37,979 bases of DNA from NCBI GenBank assembly GCA_023428085.1, contig JAEYZK010000178.1, positions 1 to 37,979 on the forward strand. Reading direction: 5' to 3'. This DNA comes from Pseudomonadota bacterium. GTDB lineage: Bacteria > Myxococcota > Myxococcia > Myxococcales > Anaeromyxobacteraceae. This document shows positions 8,898 to 17,150 of the stretch, piece after piece. Numbering within the stretch: the first letter of the stretch is position 1; the number at the start of each line of letters is the position of its first letter. The notes beneath the pieces were generated by a model. The model was not told the DNA's origin and did not search any database. It saw nothing but the letters and a program-made list of their open reading frames with translations. The translations under genes and the position numbers were made by a program.

Positions 8898-10652
8898 TCA
8901 CCTGACACTAGTCAGGGACGCGATCGGGGTCAACCAGTCCGGCGGCGCGGGGTGGGGCACCTGCAGCATGTCGCCCCAGCGGATCTCCCGCGTCGCGCAC
9001 CCGTCCGAGCGTCGATCCATCGTACGCTCCTCCACCCACACCAGGGACGCACGCAGGAGCACCGCGTGGCTCCCCGGCGCGAGCACGAGCTGCCGCGTCG
9101 GGCTGGACGCGTCCTTCCAGAGCCCGATGGCGCGCTCCATGGGCGGACGCCGCGCGGCGACGGCGGTGGCGAGGTGGCGATCGACGAGGCCGGCCGAGGT
9201 GATGGTGAGGACGGTCGAGCCCGGGTCCTCGGCGAGCACCGTCGCATACCGGGCCGGCCACCGGAAGCTCATCTGCGGGCCGTCCATGAGGAGCGCGATC
9301 ACGAGGTTGGGGCCGACCGCGCGGAGCACCGGCTGGACGGGATCGATCCGGGCCAGGTCCTCGCAGACGAGCGTCGCGAGCGTCGCGCCCTCGTGGAAGC
9401 CGTAGAAGCGCACGTGCCGCGCCGAGACGTCCGCGTCCTCCCACCAGAGGAGCGCGGGGTCGAGCGGGAGGCCGTAGGCCTCGATCTGCCCGCGCTCGAG
9501 CCGCCAGCGGTGGTGCTTCGACTGCTCCCAGTACGTCAGCACCGCCTCGTCCTGGTAGAGCACGCTCATCACGTCGTTGCGCGGCGGGTGGCCGTCCGGG
9601 CCCGGCGTGAGGACGCCGGAGACGAAGAGGTGGATCCCGGTCTTCGCGAGCTCCTGGCCGACGACCAGCGCCCGCTCCGCGTCGAGGGCGAGCTCCGGGA
9701 GGACGACGGCGTGGACCGGCGCGCCGGCGCGCCGCCCCGCCTCCGCGACCAGCTCGCCGAGGAACGTGGCGAGGAGCCGGCCGGAGCCCTCCGGGTCGCC
9801 GGGGGGGAACCAGTCCTGGTGGATGCGGAACCGCCCCCATCCCTCGTCGGCGTGCAGCTCGGTCGCCTCGAACGCGCCGGCGCCCATCGCGAACGGGTAG
9901 GGCACGAGGAGCAGGTTCAGCCGGTCTCCGGCCGCCGGCTTCGGGCTGAGGAGGTAGCTCGTCGTCACCTCGCCGAGCGGCGGCAGGAGCGCGAGGTGGT
10001 GGGTGAGGGAGCGGGGCGTGCATCCGACCTGCGGCGTGCGCGCCTTCGGCTGGACGCAGCACTCCTCCGGCGGCACGAGGATGCAGAGCGTCGCGGTGGT
10101 CCGGTCGGCGCGGAGCGGGGCCTCGTCGATCGAGGCCGGGCCGGAGCGCCAGTTCGCGACCATGGCGGAGAAGTGCCGCTCCGCGACCATCGCCGAGAAG
10201 ATGGGGCTCGCCGCGGCGTCGAACCCGATGCCGGCCGAGGCCTCGTCGGCGATGGCCATGAGCTCGAGGGCGGCGGCGCACCACGCGTTCGCCCCGGGGC
10301 CGGGTTGCTCGGAGACCGGCAGCGGGCCGGCGTCGAGCAGGGCGGTCCAGAGCTCCTGGACGCGCGCCATCGCCTCGTCCATGCGCTCCTCGTCGAGCAG
10401 GCGCCACACCGCGCCCAGATCCTCGACCCGCGCGACGAAGTCCGCGGCCTCCGGCGCCGAGGCGCGCGTGCCGCCGGTCACCGCGGCGTGCGCGTAGGCG
10501 CCGGAGAGCGTCGAGAGCGTGGCCGCGACGGCGAAGAGGTCCGGCGGCCAGAGCGGCGGCGCGCGCCAGTCGAGCAGGGCGGGCTCGGCCGGCGGCGCCG
10601 GGTTCGTGCCGTGCGGCAGGATCCTGCGGATGACCTCCCCCACCGTCGGCAT
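8898..10652 (-). CDS. Nitrilase-superfamily (carbon-nitrogen hydrolase-fold) protein with novel N-terminal region
   Basis: 584 aa. The C-terminal half carries a nitrilase-type Glu-Lys-Cys triad in the right order and settings: VVLPELALD (Glu320), WEQSKHHRW (Lys379) and TLVCEDLAR (Cys430), preceded by a first strand LNLLLVPYPF (246-255). After the Cys, NLVIALLMDGPQ and VLTITSAGLV fit the remaining strands. This makes it a likely amide/nitrile C-N hydrolase or a catalytic relative; substrate unknown. Residues 1-240 are not familiar: a helical part (about 38-170) and a Cys-rich stretch CCVQPKARTPQVGCTPRSLTHH (198-219, written here in part). Nitrilase-like domains also occur fused to defence-associated reverse transcriptases, but no RT is present here. 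A 58-aa gene follows in the same operon. Confidence 0.65.
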   Translation of the reverse strand: MPTVGEVIRRILPHGTNPAPPAEPALLDWRAPPLWPPDLFAVAATLSTLSGAYAHAAVTGGTRASAPEAADFVARVEDLGAVWRLLDEERMDEAMARVQELWTALLDAGPLPVSEQPGPGANAWCAAALELMAIADEASAGIGFDAAASPIFSAMVAERHFSAMVANWRSGPASIDEAPLRADRTTATLCILVPPEECCVQPKARTPQVGCTPRSLTHHLALLPPLGEVTTSYLLSPKPAAGDRLNLLLVPYPFAMGAGAFEATELHADEGWGRFRIHQDWFPPGDPEGSGRLLATFLGELVAEAGRRAGAPVHAVVLPELALDAERALVVGQELAKTGIHLFVSGVLTPGPDGHPPRNDVMSVLYQDEAVLTYWEQSKHHRWRLERGQIEAYGLPLDPALLWWEDADVSARHVRFYGFHEGATLATLVCEDLARIDPVQPVLRAVGPNLVIALLMDGPQMSFRWPARYATVLAEDPGSTVLTITSAGLVDRHLATAVAARRPPMERAIGLWKDASSPTRQLVLAPGSHAVLLRASLVWVEERTMDRRSDGCATREIRWGDMLQVPHPAPPDWLTPIASLTSVR

Positions 10653-10684
10653 CTCGGAGCACTCCTCGTGAGAAGTGCTCCGAG
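10653..10684 (-). promoter_or_regulatory. Inverted repeat overlapping promoter and RBS of the nitrilase-fold gene
   Basis: Perfect 11-bp arms CTCGGAGCACT (10653-10663) and AGTGCTCCGAG (10674-10684) flank a 10-nt centre and directly abut the ATG at 10652. On the - strand a TATACT -10-like box (10688-10683) runs into the repeat and the Shine-Dalgarno GAGGAG falls in its centre. It could be a repressor operator or an RNA hairpin presenting the RBS in its loop. The regulator is not identified. Confidence 0.6.
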
Positions 10685-10742
10685 TATACCTGGGCCGGCT
10701 GACGCGCCGACGCGGGCTGCACCCGCTCGGGCGCGGCTGCGG

Positions 10743-11072
10743 CTAATGCCCGACGGTGCTCGTCGTCGGCGGGATGCCGGCCTCGGTGCCCATCGGGTGC
10801 GAGGCGTCGCCGGGGAGCTTGGCCGCGTTCCGGTTCCGCCACCGGTCGGTCACCATCGCGCGGACGTCCTCGCCGCGCTTCGGCGCGAAGAGGAGGCCGA
10901 GCCCGGCGCCGACGAGCACGCCCACCGAGAAGAGCCCGAGGCCGGTGAAGAAGTCGCTCGCCGGCGCGCGCTGCTCGAGCCCGAGCTGCTTCAGCAGGTT
11001 GTCCCGGTCGACCATCCGCCGGATCGCCTTCGCGTCGACCACGTGCCGCATCGCCTTCCAGCTCATCGCCAT
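10743..11072 (-). CDS. YtxH-like small membrane-associated protein
   Basis: 109 aa from ATG 11072, preceded by GGAGGGAG. An N-terminal helix rich in charged residues is followed by one glycine-rich transmembrane segment, FFTGLGLFSVGVLVGAGLGL (about residues 41-60). Right after it comes the LFAPKRGEDVRAMV motif, close to the 'LFAPKSGKETR' signature of the YtxH/gas-vesicle-like family. The C-terminal 40 residues are polar and probably disordered. Such proteins are small single-pass envelope or stress proteins of unclear molecular role. The longer reading to 11498 overlaps the next gene and is rejected. Confidence 0.8.
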   Translation of the reverse strand: MAMSWKAMRHVVDAKAIRRMVDRDNLLKQLGLEQRAPASDFFTGLGLFSVGVLVGAGLGLLFAPKRGEDVRAMVTDRWRNRNAAKLPGDASHPMGTEAGIPPTTSTVGH

Positions 11073-11155
11073 GTCTCTCCCTCCGAAGCAAACGGCCGCG
11101 ACCATGCGGCGCGACGCACGAAAGCTGGGCATCGGAGCGCGCGGGTACACGCCGA

Positions 11156-12055
11156 TCACCCGTTCCGGCAAGGAGCAGGCGAGGCAGCGGATGGGCGGCT
11201 GGCGTCGCGCTCCCCGCGGGCCGTGGATCGGATGGCGGACGTCCGGACGCCCGGCACCTCGACCGCCCGGGGAGGGGGCGCGTGGCCCGCCGCCGCCGTG
11301 AGCTCGAGCTCGACCACGACCGGCAGGTGATCGGACGCGACGCGCGTCAGCGGGGTCCGGACCACGTGCGCGTCGAGGACGGCGAGCGCGCTCGAGGCGT
11401 AGACGTGGTCGAGGCGCAGGAGCGGGAAGCGCGCCGGGAACGTGGGGGCGGCGTCGCCGGCGGCGAGGGCGCAGTCGGTCAGCGTGCGGCGCAGCCACCG
11501 CGGCACGGCCGAGCGCCGCGTGAGCGAGTTGAAGTCGCCGACGAGGACGAGCGGGTACGCGAGGGCGGCGTCGCGGAGGATGTCCGCGGAGAGGAGCTGC
11601 GCGGCCTGCCGGCGGCGCTCGCGCCAGTGGAGGCCGAGGTGCGCGGAGAAGACGTGCGCGCGCGCGCCCGGGAACGCCACGTCGGCGCGGAGGCAGCAGC
11701 GCGGCTCGCGGCCCGGGACGGAGAGGTCGTACGTCCGCACGGCCTCGATGGGCGTGCGGGAGAGGACGGCGTTGCCGTAGGCGAAGCCGTGGGCCGGCGC
11801 GAGGGTGGGGCCGAACGCGAGCTGCATGCCCGTGAGCGCGGCGAGGAGGTCGGCGGCGCGCTCGGGCCCGCCGGGCTGGGCGGGCGCGCCGACCTCCTGG
11901 AGCCCGGCGACGTCGGGCGCGCAGGCCCGGATCACCTCGGCGATGCGCTCCGGATCGCGCCGGCCGTCGCTGCCCCGCAGCCCGTGCACGTTCCAGGTCA
12001 TCACCCGGATCCTCCGCGCGCCCGCGCCCTCCACCCCCGCGCCCGCGGTGCTCAC
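11156..12055 (-). CDS. Endonuclease/exonuclease/phosphatase (EEP) family hydrolase
   Basis: 299 aa from GTG 12055, whose codon overlaps the TGA of the upstream small gene (GTGA) and has GGAGG just before it. EEP-fold motifs appear in order: MTWNVHGLRG (metal/substrate Asn), AGLQEVG (metal-binding Glu), FSAHLGL, VGDFNSL (Asp/Asn pair) and the terminal ASDHLPVVVELEL (catalytic SDH). The family includes Mg2+-dependent nucleases, sphingomyelinases and phosphoesterases; the fold does not say which activity this one has. No signal peptide is visible from this start. The last 45 residues are Pro/Arg/Ser-rich and extend past the usual end of the domain. Confidence 0.83.
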   Translation of the reverse strand: MSTAGAGVEGAGARRIRVMTWNVHGLRGSDGRRDPERIAEVIRACAPDVAGLQEVGAPAQPGGPERAADLLAALTGMQLAFGPTLAPAHGFAYGNAVLSRTPIEAVRTYDLSVPGREPRCCLRADVAFPGARAHVFSAHLGLHWRERRRQAAQLLSADILRDAALAYPLVLVGDFNSLTRRSAVPRWLRRTLTDCALAAGDAAPTFPARFPLLRLDHVYASSALAVLDAHVVRTPLTRVASDHLPVVVELELTAAAGHAPPPRAVEVPGVRTSAIRSTARGERDASRPSAASPAPCRNG

Positions 12056-12324
12056 GGCGCCTCCGCCCCCGCCTGGGTCCCGGCCCCTCCCAGGCGCCGC
12101 TGCTCCTCCTCCGCCTCCTCGAGCGGCGCGCGGTGGCGCGCCTCGAAGTCCATCCGGACGTCGCGCTGGAGGAGGCGGCGGCGGCGTCCGTCGCGCAGCG
12201 GCGCCGGGCGGAACGTGCCCTGGTCGGCGAGCGGCCGGAGGAGCGTGCGCATGGCGAGCGCGCTCGCGTCCGCGAGCGTCCGCCTCGTCCCTCCGTCGCC
12301 GCCGCGCGGACGCACGGCGAACAA
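12052..12324 (-). CDS. Small basic protein of unknown function (uncertain gene)
   Basis: A 90-aa reading that fills the gap between greB (ends 12349) and the EEP gene, with its TGA overlapping the EEP GTG start. It begins at TTG 12324 or, less one turn, GTG 12315; neither has a strong ribosome binding site. The product is Arg-rich (RDGRRRRLLQRDVRMDFEAR) with a helical acidic run (APLEEAEEEQRRLGG). Not recognised. The four-base overlap with EEP and lack of other coding potential support it, but in DNA this GC-rich open frames arise by chance. Confidence 0.4.
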   Translation of the reverse strand: MFAVRPRGGDGGTRRTLADASALAMRTLLRPLADQGTFRPAPLRDGRRRRLLQRDVRMDFEARHRAPLEEAEEEQRRLGGAGTQAGAEAP

Positions 12325-12348
12325 GATGGATCGCGGCGCCTGCGCGGC

Positions 12349-12834
12349 CTACCCGTCCCTCGTCCACCGCACCTCGACGACCGTGAGCTCGATCGCGCCG
12401 GCGGGCCGCTGGACGTTCACCGTGTCGCCCTCCCGCCGGCCCAGGAGCGCCCGGCCGAGCGGCGCCTCCACGCTGATGAGGCCGGCGGCGCCGTCGAACT
12501 CGTCCGGTCCGACGAGCCGGTACGTGCGCTCCTCGCCCTGCTCGTCCTCCACCGTGACCCACGCGCCGAAGAAGGCGCGGCCCGCCGGATCGGGGCGGGT
12601 GTGTGCGACGGTGAGTGAATCAAGCCGCTCGGAGAGGAAGCGGAGGCGCCGGTCGAGCTCGCGCAGCTTCTTCTTGCCGTAGATGTACTCGGCGTTCTCG
12701 CTGCGGTCGCCGAGGGCCGCCGCCGCCTCGACCTCCGCGACGATGCGGGGGCGCTCGACGGACCAGATCCGGTCGTGCTCGGCGGCGAGGCGCTGGTAGC
12801 CTTCGGGCGTGATGTACCGTGGGGGGCGCGACAC
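12349..12834 (-). CDS. greB: Transcription elongation factor GreB
   Basis: 161 aa. It rescues backtracked RNA polymerase by stimulating its intrinsic transcript cleavage. The N-terminal coiled coil opens with RYITPEGYQRLAAEHDRIW and contains the diagnostic GDRSENAEYIYGKKKLRELD, with the acidic tip residues Asp and Glu that reach the polymerase active site; the IYGKKKLRELDRR form is typical of GreB rather than GreA. The C-terminal FKBP-like domain includes FFGAWVTVEDEQGEERTY and SVEAPLGRALLGRREGDTV. The start is GTG 12834 with AAGGAAG upstream. It is divergent from metF. Confidence 0.92.
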   Translation of the reverse strand: MSRPPRYITPEGYQRLAAEHDRIWSVERPRIVAEVEAAAALGDRSENAEYIYGKKKLRELDRRLRFLSERLDSLTVAHTRPDPAGRAFFGAWVTVEDEQGEERTYRLVGPDEFDGAAGLISVEAPLGRALLGRREGDTVNVQRPAGAIELTVVEVRWTRDG

Positions 12835-12924
12835 CGTGTACTTCCTTGGCCCGCCGCGACGGCCGTGTCAACGGGCCGCCCAGGTCCGCTGGCGTTCGCC
12901 GGTCGCTGCGGCTACTCTCGGGCC

Positions 12925-13827
12925 GTGAAGATCCACGACATCCTGCGCTTCGCGAAGGAGCGGGGCGAGCCTGTCTTCTCGTTCGAGTTCTTCCCGCCGA
13001 AGACCGAGGAGGGCGTGACCTCGCTCTTCCGCACCGTCGAGGCGCTCCGGCCGCTCGGCCCCGCCTACGTGTGCGTGACCTACGGCGCCGGTGGCTCGAC
13101 CCGCGCCCGCACCGTCGAGCTCGTCAAGAAGCTCAAGCACGAGATCGAGGTGGAGGCGATGGCCCACCTCACCTGCGTGGGCGCCTCGCGCGACGAGCTC
13201 GCGTCGGTCCTCGACGAGCTCCACGCCGCCGGCATCCGGAACGTGATGGCGCTCCGCGGCGACCCGCCCAAGGGCGAGGCGGCCTTCCGGCCCCACCCCG
13301 ACGGCTTCGCGCACGCGAGCGACCTCGTCGCCTTCATCCGGGCGCAGCCGAAGCGCTGGGACTTCTGCATCGGCGGCGCCGCCTACCCCGAGGGCCACGT
13401 CGAGACGCGCGACCTCGCGCGCGATCTCGGCCACCTCAAGACGAAGGTGGACGCGGGCGTGGACTTCCTCGTGACCCAGCTCTTCTTCGACAACCCGCGC
13501 TACTTCAGCTTCGTCGAGCGCGCGCGGGCCGCCGGCATCGCCGCGCCGATCCTGCCCGGCATCATGCCCATCCAGTCGGTCGAGCAGATCGAGCGCATGA
13601 CCAGGATGTGCGGCGCGAGCCTGCCGCGGGCCCTCGCCGCGGCGATGGACGTCCGGCGCGACGACGGCGAGGCGGCGCGCGATCTCGGCCTGTCGTTCGC
13701 CACGCTCCAGTGTGCCGAGCTCCTCCGGCGCGGCGCGCCGGGCATCCACTTCTACACGCTCAACCGCTCCCCCTCGACCCGGGCCATCCTCTCGGCCCTC
13801 CGCATCGCGGAGCCGTGGAGGGACTGA
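12925..13827 (+). CDS. metF: 5,10-methylenetetrahydrofolate reductase
   Basis: FAD-dependent TIM-barrel enzyme that makes 5-methyltetrahydrofolate for methionine synthesis. 300 aa from GTG 12925. Family motifs: FSFEFFPPKTEEG (about residues 18-30, with the Glu that protonates the substrate), VCVTYGAGGSTR, AHLTCVGASRDEL, NVMALRGDPPKG, FCIGGAAYPEGH, DFLVTQLFFDN and LPGIMPIQSVEQI. Length and motifs are complete. The longer reading upstream of 12925 would run into divergent greB, so the GTG is preferred; a TACTCT box lies about 7 nt before it. Its end overlaps the ABC transporter start by 13 bp. Confidence 0.94.
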   Translation: MKIHDILRFAKERGEPVFSFEFFPPKTEEGVTSLFRTVEALRPLGPAYVCVTYGAGGSTRARTVELVKKLKHEIEVEAMAHLTCVGASRDELASVLDELHAAGIRNVMALRGDPPKGEAAFRPHPDGFAHASDLVAFIRAQPKRWDFCIGGAAYPEGHVETRDLARDLGHLKTKVDAGVDFLVTQLFFDNPRYFSFVERARAAGIAAPILPGIMPIQSVEQIERMTRMCGASLPRALAAAMDVRRDDGEAARDLGLSFATLQCAELLRRGAPGIHFYTLNRSPSTRAILSALRIAEPWRD

Positions 13828-15575
13828 GCGCAGAGGGGCGGGGCCCGCGCGGCCCGACGCTGCGCCGGCTCGCGTCGCTGCTCCGCCGGGAGCTGCCCGC
13901 CCTCGCCGCGGCCACCGCGCTCCTCGCGCTCGGCGCCGGGCTCGCGCTCGTCTACCCCCAGGGGATCCGCGCGATCGTGGACGGCGCGATCGCCGGGCGG
14001 GATCCGGGGCGCCTCGCCCGGGTGGCCTTCCTCCTCGCCGGCCTCGCGGTGGTCCAGGGGCTGGCGGTGGCGGGCCGCTCGATCCTGTTCTCGCTCGCGG
14101 GCGAGCGCGGCGTCCGGCGCGTGCGGGAGCGGCTGTTCGCGAGCCTCGTCTCCCAGGAGGTCGCCTTCTTCGACGCCGCCCGGACCGGCGACCTCGTCTC
14201 CCGGATCGGCACCGACGCGGCGAGCCTCCAGGGGCTCCTCTCCGGCTACCTCTCGATGGCGCTCCGCCACGCCGTCACCGCGCTCGGCGCGCTCGCGCTG
14301 CTGCTCGTCACCTCGCCGCGCCTGACCGCCGTGATGCTGCTGGTCGTGCCGCCGGTCGCGGTCGGCGCGGTGATCTACGGGCGCAAGGTCCGCGCGCTCG
14401 CCCGCCGGTACCAGGACGCGCTCGCCGACGCGTCGCACGTCGCCGAGGAGTCCTTCTCCGCCATCCGGACCGTCCGTGCCCACGCCGCCGAGCCGCTCGA
14501 GGAGGCGCGGTTCGGCGGCGCGATCGAGAACGCGTACCAGGCGGCGCGGCGGCGCGCGTTCGCGGCCGCGACCTTCATGGGCGCGGCGTCGGCGGGGGTC
14601 TACGCCGCCGCCGCCGCGGTGCTCGGCTTCGGCGGCGTGCTCGTCGCGCGCGGTGAGCTCTCGCCGGGCGCGCTGACCGCGTTCCTCGTCTACACGCTCC
14701 TCATGGCGATGAGCCTCGGCGCGCTCGCCGACCTCTGGGCCGAGGTGATGAAGAGCCTCGGCGCCGCCGAGAAGGTGCTCGCGCTCGTGGACCGCGTCCC
14801 GGAGATGCCGCTCGCGGGCGGCGAGCGGCCCGCGTCGTGCCGGGGCGAGGTGCGGTTCGAGGCCGTCCGGTTCGCGTACCCGACCCGGCCCGAGGCCGAG
14901 GTGCTGAAGGGCGTGGACCTGACGATCGCCGCGGGCGAGGTGGTCGCGCTCGTCGGGCCGTCCGGCGCCGGCAAGACCACGCTCGGCGCGCTCCTCTGCC
15001 GGCTCTACGATCCGACCGCCGGGAGGGTGCTCCTCGACGGCCGCGACCTGCGGGCGCTCGACCCCGCGTGGCTCCGCGGGCAGATGGGCGTCGTCGCGCA
15101 GGAGCCGGTGCTGTTCTCGACGTCGATCGAGGAGAACGTCAGGTACGGCCGCCCCGAGGCGACGCGGGACCAGGTGACGGAGGCCTGCCGCTGGGCGCAC
15201 GCGCACGAGTTCGTCTCCCGCTTCCCCGAGGGCTACGCGACGCGCGTCGGCGAGCGCGGGCAGCAGCTCTCGGGCGGCCAGCGGCAGCGGATCGCCATCG
15301 CGCGCGCGCTCCTCCGCGATCCCCGGATCCTGCTCCTCGACGAGGCGACGAGCGCGCTCGACGCCGAGTCCGAGGGGCTCGTGCGCGACGCCCTCGCGCG
15401 GCTCATGCGCGGGCGCACCACGCTCGTCATCGCGCACCGGCTCTCGACCGTGGCGACCGCGGACCGGGTCGTGGTCGTGGACGGCGGCCAGGTGGTCGAG
15501 GCCGGGAGCCACGCGGAGCTCCTGCGCGGTGCGGGCCTCTACCGGCGGCTCGTCGAGCGGCAGATGCTGGGGTGA
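13815..15575 (+). CDS. ABC exporter, fused permease-ATPase (MsbA/BmrA type)
   Basis: 586-aa half-transporter working as a homodimer in the inner membrane. The N-terminal ABC_membrane domain (about residues 20-310) has around six hydrophobic helices and the VSQEVAFFDAARTGDLVSRIGTD element typical of type I exporters. The ATPase domain has Walker A GPSGAGKTT (Lys387), Q-loop VVAQEPVLFS, signature LSGGQRQR, Walker B ILLLDEATSALD and H-loop IAHRLS. This subgroup exports lipids, peptides or drugs; the substrate is not evident. I start at GTG 13815, inside the end of metF; the longer frame further upstream is a shadow of metF. Confidence 0.92.
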   Translation: MEGLSAEGRGPRGPTLRRLASLLRRELPALAAATALLALGAGLALVYPQGIRAIVDGAIAGRDPGRLARVAFLLAGLAVVQGLAVAGRSILFSLAGERGVRRVRERLFASLVSQEVAFFDAARTGDLVSRIGTDAASLQGLLSGYLSMALRHAVTALGALALLLVTSPRLTAVMLLVVPPVAVGAVIYGRKVRALARRYQDALADASHVAEESFSAIRTVRAHAAEPLEEARFGGAIENAYQAARRRAFAAATFMGAASAGVYAAAAAVLGFGGVLVARGELSPGALTAFLVYTLLMAMSLGALADLWAEVMKSLGAAEKVLALVDRVPEMPLAGGERPASCRGEVRFEAVRFAYPTRPEAEVLKGVDLTIAAGEVVALVGPSGAGKTTLGALLCRLYDPTAGRVLLDGRDLRALDPAWLRGQMGVVAQEPVLFSTSIEENVRYGRPEATRDQVTEACRWAHAHEFVSRFPEGYATRVGERGQQLSGGQRQRIAIARALLRDPRILLLDEATSALDAESEGLVRDALARLMRGRTTLVIAHRLSTVATADRVVVVDGGQVVEAGSHAELLRGAGLYRRLVERQMLG

Positions 15576-15578
15576 GAT

Positions 15579-15664
15579 CGGTGGTCAGCAGTCGGTGGTC
15601 AGTAGTCAGTTCACGGTCTGGTGCGTGGCCGCGAGCGGTACCTGAGACTGACAACTGACAACTG
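15579..15664. repeat. Inverted cluster of TCAGT-type short repeats at convergent junction
   Basis: The left part holds two copies of TCGGTGGTCAG and then AGTAGTCAGTT (ending 15611). The right part (15647-15664) reads ACTGACAACTGACAACTG, the opposite orientation of the same motif. GTCAGTT (15605-15611) and AACTGAC (15653-15659) can form a 7-bp stem. It sits between convergent genes and may be a transcription stop or a small intergenic repeat family. Confidence 0.45.
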
Positions 15665-15668
15665 CCCC

Positions 15669-16379
15669 TCACACCCCCGCGAACCACTCGTACCCCTGGT
15701 CCTCCCAGTACCCGCCGGTGCGCACCGGCAGGAACGTGACCTCGGAGATCCACTTCACCATCTTGTAGCCGAGCTTCACCGCCGCGTAGAGCCGCAGGGG
15801 CGCGCCGTAGCGGCGGTCGAGCGGGCTCCCGTTCATCCCGTAGGCGAGGATCGTCTGCGGGTGGAGGGCGCTCTCGCGATCCCACGACGAGAAATACCCG
15901 CGCTCGAAGGAGCGGAACTCGACGTACCGGACCCGCGGGTCGATCCCGGCGAGGCGCGCGAGCTCCGAGAGGCGCACGCCGTCCCACGCCGCCACCGCCG
16001 ACCAGCCCTCCACGCAGTGGTGCCGCACGCGCACGCGGGTGCGCGGCAGCCGCTCGAGGTCGGCCGCGGAGAGGACGAGCGGCCGCTGGACGAGGCCGCC
16101 CACGCGCAGCGCCCAGCCCGCCGGCGCCGCGGGGAAGTCGCGCCCGATCCGATACATCGGGTACTTGCCGGGCGGCGTGAGCGCCGACGCGGGCAGCTCG
16201 GGGGCGAGCCGATCCGGATCGAAGAGGGCCTGCTGGACCCCCTCGTTCACGCGCTCCATGAGCCCGAGGAACCCCTCCTTCGGCCGCCGGGAGTCGCAGC
16301 CGAGCCCGCCGAGCGCGAGCAGGCCGCCGGAGGAGAGGGCGCGGCCCAGGAAGCCGCGGCGGGTGGTGGGGGCGGTCAT
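15669..16379 (-). CDS. Molybdopterin-dependent oxidoreductase, YedY/sulfite-oxidase family
   Basis: 236 aa from ATG 16379. A twin-arginine signal (TTRRGFLGRALSSGGLLALGG) indicates export of the folded, cofactor-loaded protein. The Oxidored_molyb core has the molybdenum-ligand cysteine in RHHCVEGWSAVAAWDGV, preceded by LRVGGLVQRPLVLSAADLE, and later ILAYGMNGSPL, YGAPLRLYAAVKLGYKMVKW and GYWEDQGYEWFAGV, all typical of YedY/MsrP-like proteins. The ATG overlaps the TGA of the upstream cytochrome b gene (ATGA), so the two form a periplasmic reductase with its membrane haem partner. Candidate roles are repair of oxidised methionine or another S/N-oxide reduction; the true substrate is unknown. Confidence 0.88.
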   Translation of the reverse strand: MTAPTTRRGFLGRALSSGGLLALGGLGCDSRRPKEGFLGLMERVNEGVQQALFDPDRLAPELPASALTPPGKYPMYRIGRDFPAAPAGWALRVGGLVQRPLVLSAADLERLPRTRVRVRHHCVEGWSAVAAWDGVRLSELARLAGIDPRVRYVEFRSFERGYFSSWDRESALHPQTILAYGMNGSPLDRRYGAPLRLYAAVKLGYKMVKWISEVTFLPVRTGGYWEDQGYEWFAGV

Positions 16380-17032
16380 CCCGGTTCCTCCTGCCTGCGG
16401 CCGCCGAGGGTCATGTCCACGAACGTCCGCGGGTGGAGCGCCACCTGGACGACGTGCAGGACCGTGAAGGCCGCCAGCGCCGCGAGCGCGAGGAGGTGGA
16501 CCGCGCGCGCCGCGTCGTAGCCGCCGTGGAGCGCGGTCAGCCAGCGGAGCTGCACCGGCTTGTAGATCGCGAGGCCCGAGAGGACCGAGAGCGCCCCGAG
16601 CGCGAGCACGCCGGTGTACGCGAGCCGCTGCATGCCGTTGTAGAGGCCGTGCGGCGGGAGCGGGCCGCGGCGCAGCCGCAGGTCGTGGAGCACCGTGAGC
16701 CAGGCGTGCCGGGCGTCGCGGCGCGGGAAGAAGAGGCGCTCCCGCCAGGCTCCGCTCGCGAAGAGGTACACGAGATAGACGACCGCGTTCAGGACGAAGA
16801 GCCACGCGAAGGCGAAGTGCCAGTGGCGGGCGCCGGCGAGCCAGCCGCCGATCATGAGCGCCTCGGGCGGCGCCTCGCCGTGGAATGGGTACCAGCCGTA
16901 CGGTCGCCCCTGTTCGCCGAGCGAGGGGAAGGCCTTGAGGATGCGCAGCCCGCTGCCCGCCATGACGACGAGCAGGACGCCGTTCACCCAGTGTGTCACG
17001 CGGACGGGGAGTGGCTGGACGGGGCGGGGCAT
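16376..17032 (-). CDS. Cytochrome b561-type membrane subunit
   Basis: 218 aa with four predicted membrane helices: VNGVLLVVMAGSGLRIL, FAFAWLFVLNAVVYLVYLF, TGVLALGALSVLSGLAI and LLALAALAAFTVLHVVQVAL. Histidines suited to haem b ligation lie near the first (THWVNG), the second (HWHFAF) and the last two (ALHGGYDAARAVHLL, TVLHVVQVALHP). It matches the cytochrome b561 / Ni-Fe hydrogenase b-type family. It overlaps the downstream molybdoenzyme gene by 4 bp and probably passes quinol electrons to it, like YedZ/MsrQ for YedY, though it is a different cytochrome family. Confidence 0.86.
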   Translation of the reverse strand: MPRPVQPLPVRVTHWVNGVLLVVMAGSGLRILKAFPSLGEQGRPYGWYPFHGEAPPEALMIGGWLAGARHWHFAFAWLFVLNAVVYLVYLFASGAWRERLFFPRRDARHAWLTVLHDLRLRRGPLPPHGLYNGMQRLAYTGVLALGALSVLSGLAIYKPVQLRWLTALHGGYDAARAVHLLALAALAAFTVLHVVQVALHPRTFVDMTLGGRRQEEPG

Positions 17033-17150
17033 CGGCGCTCGACGGTGGCTTACCGCGGGAGTACGCTGCTCCGCCGCACGGAGTCACGGCCTCCGGTCGG
17101 GTGCAGCCCTGCCCGAGCCGGACGCCCGCGGCGGAGTCGGGAGGTCCCAG

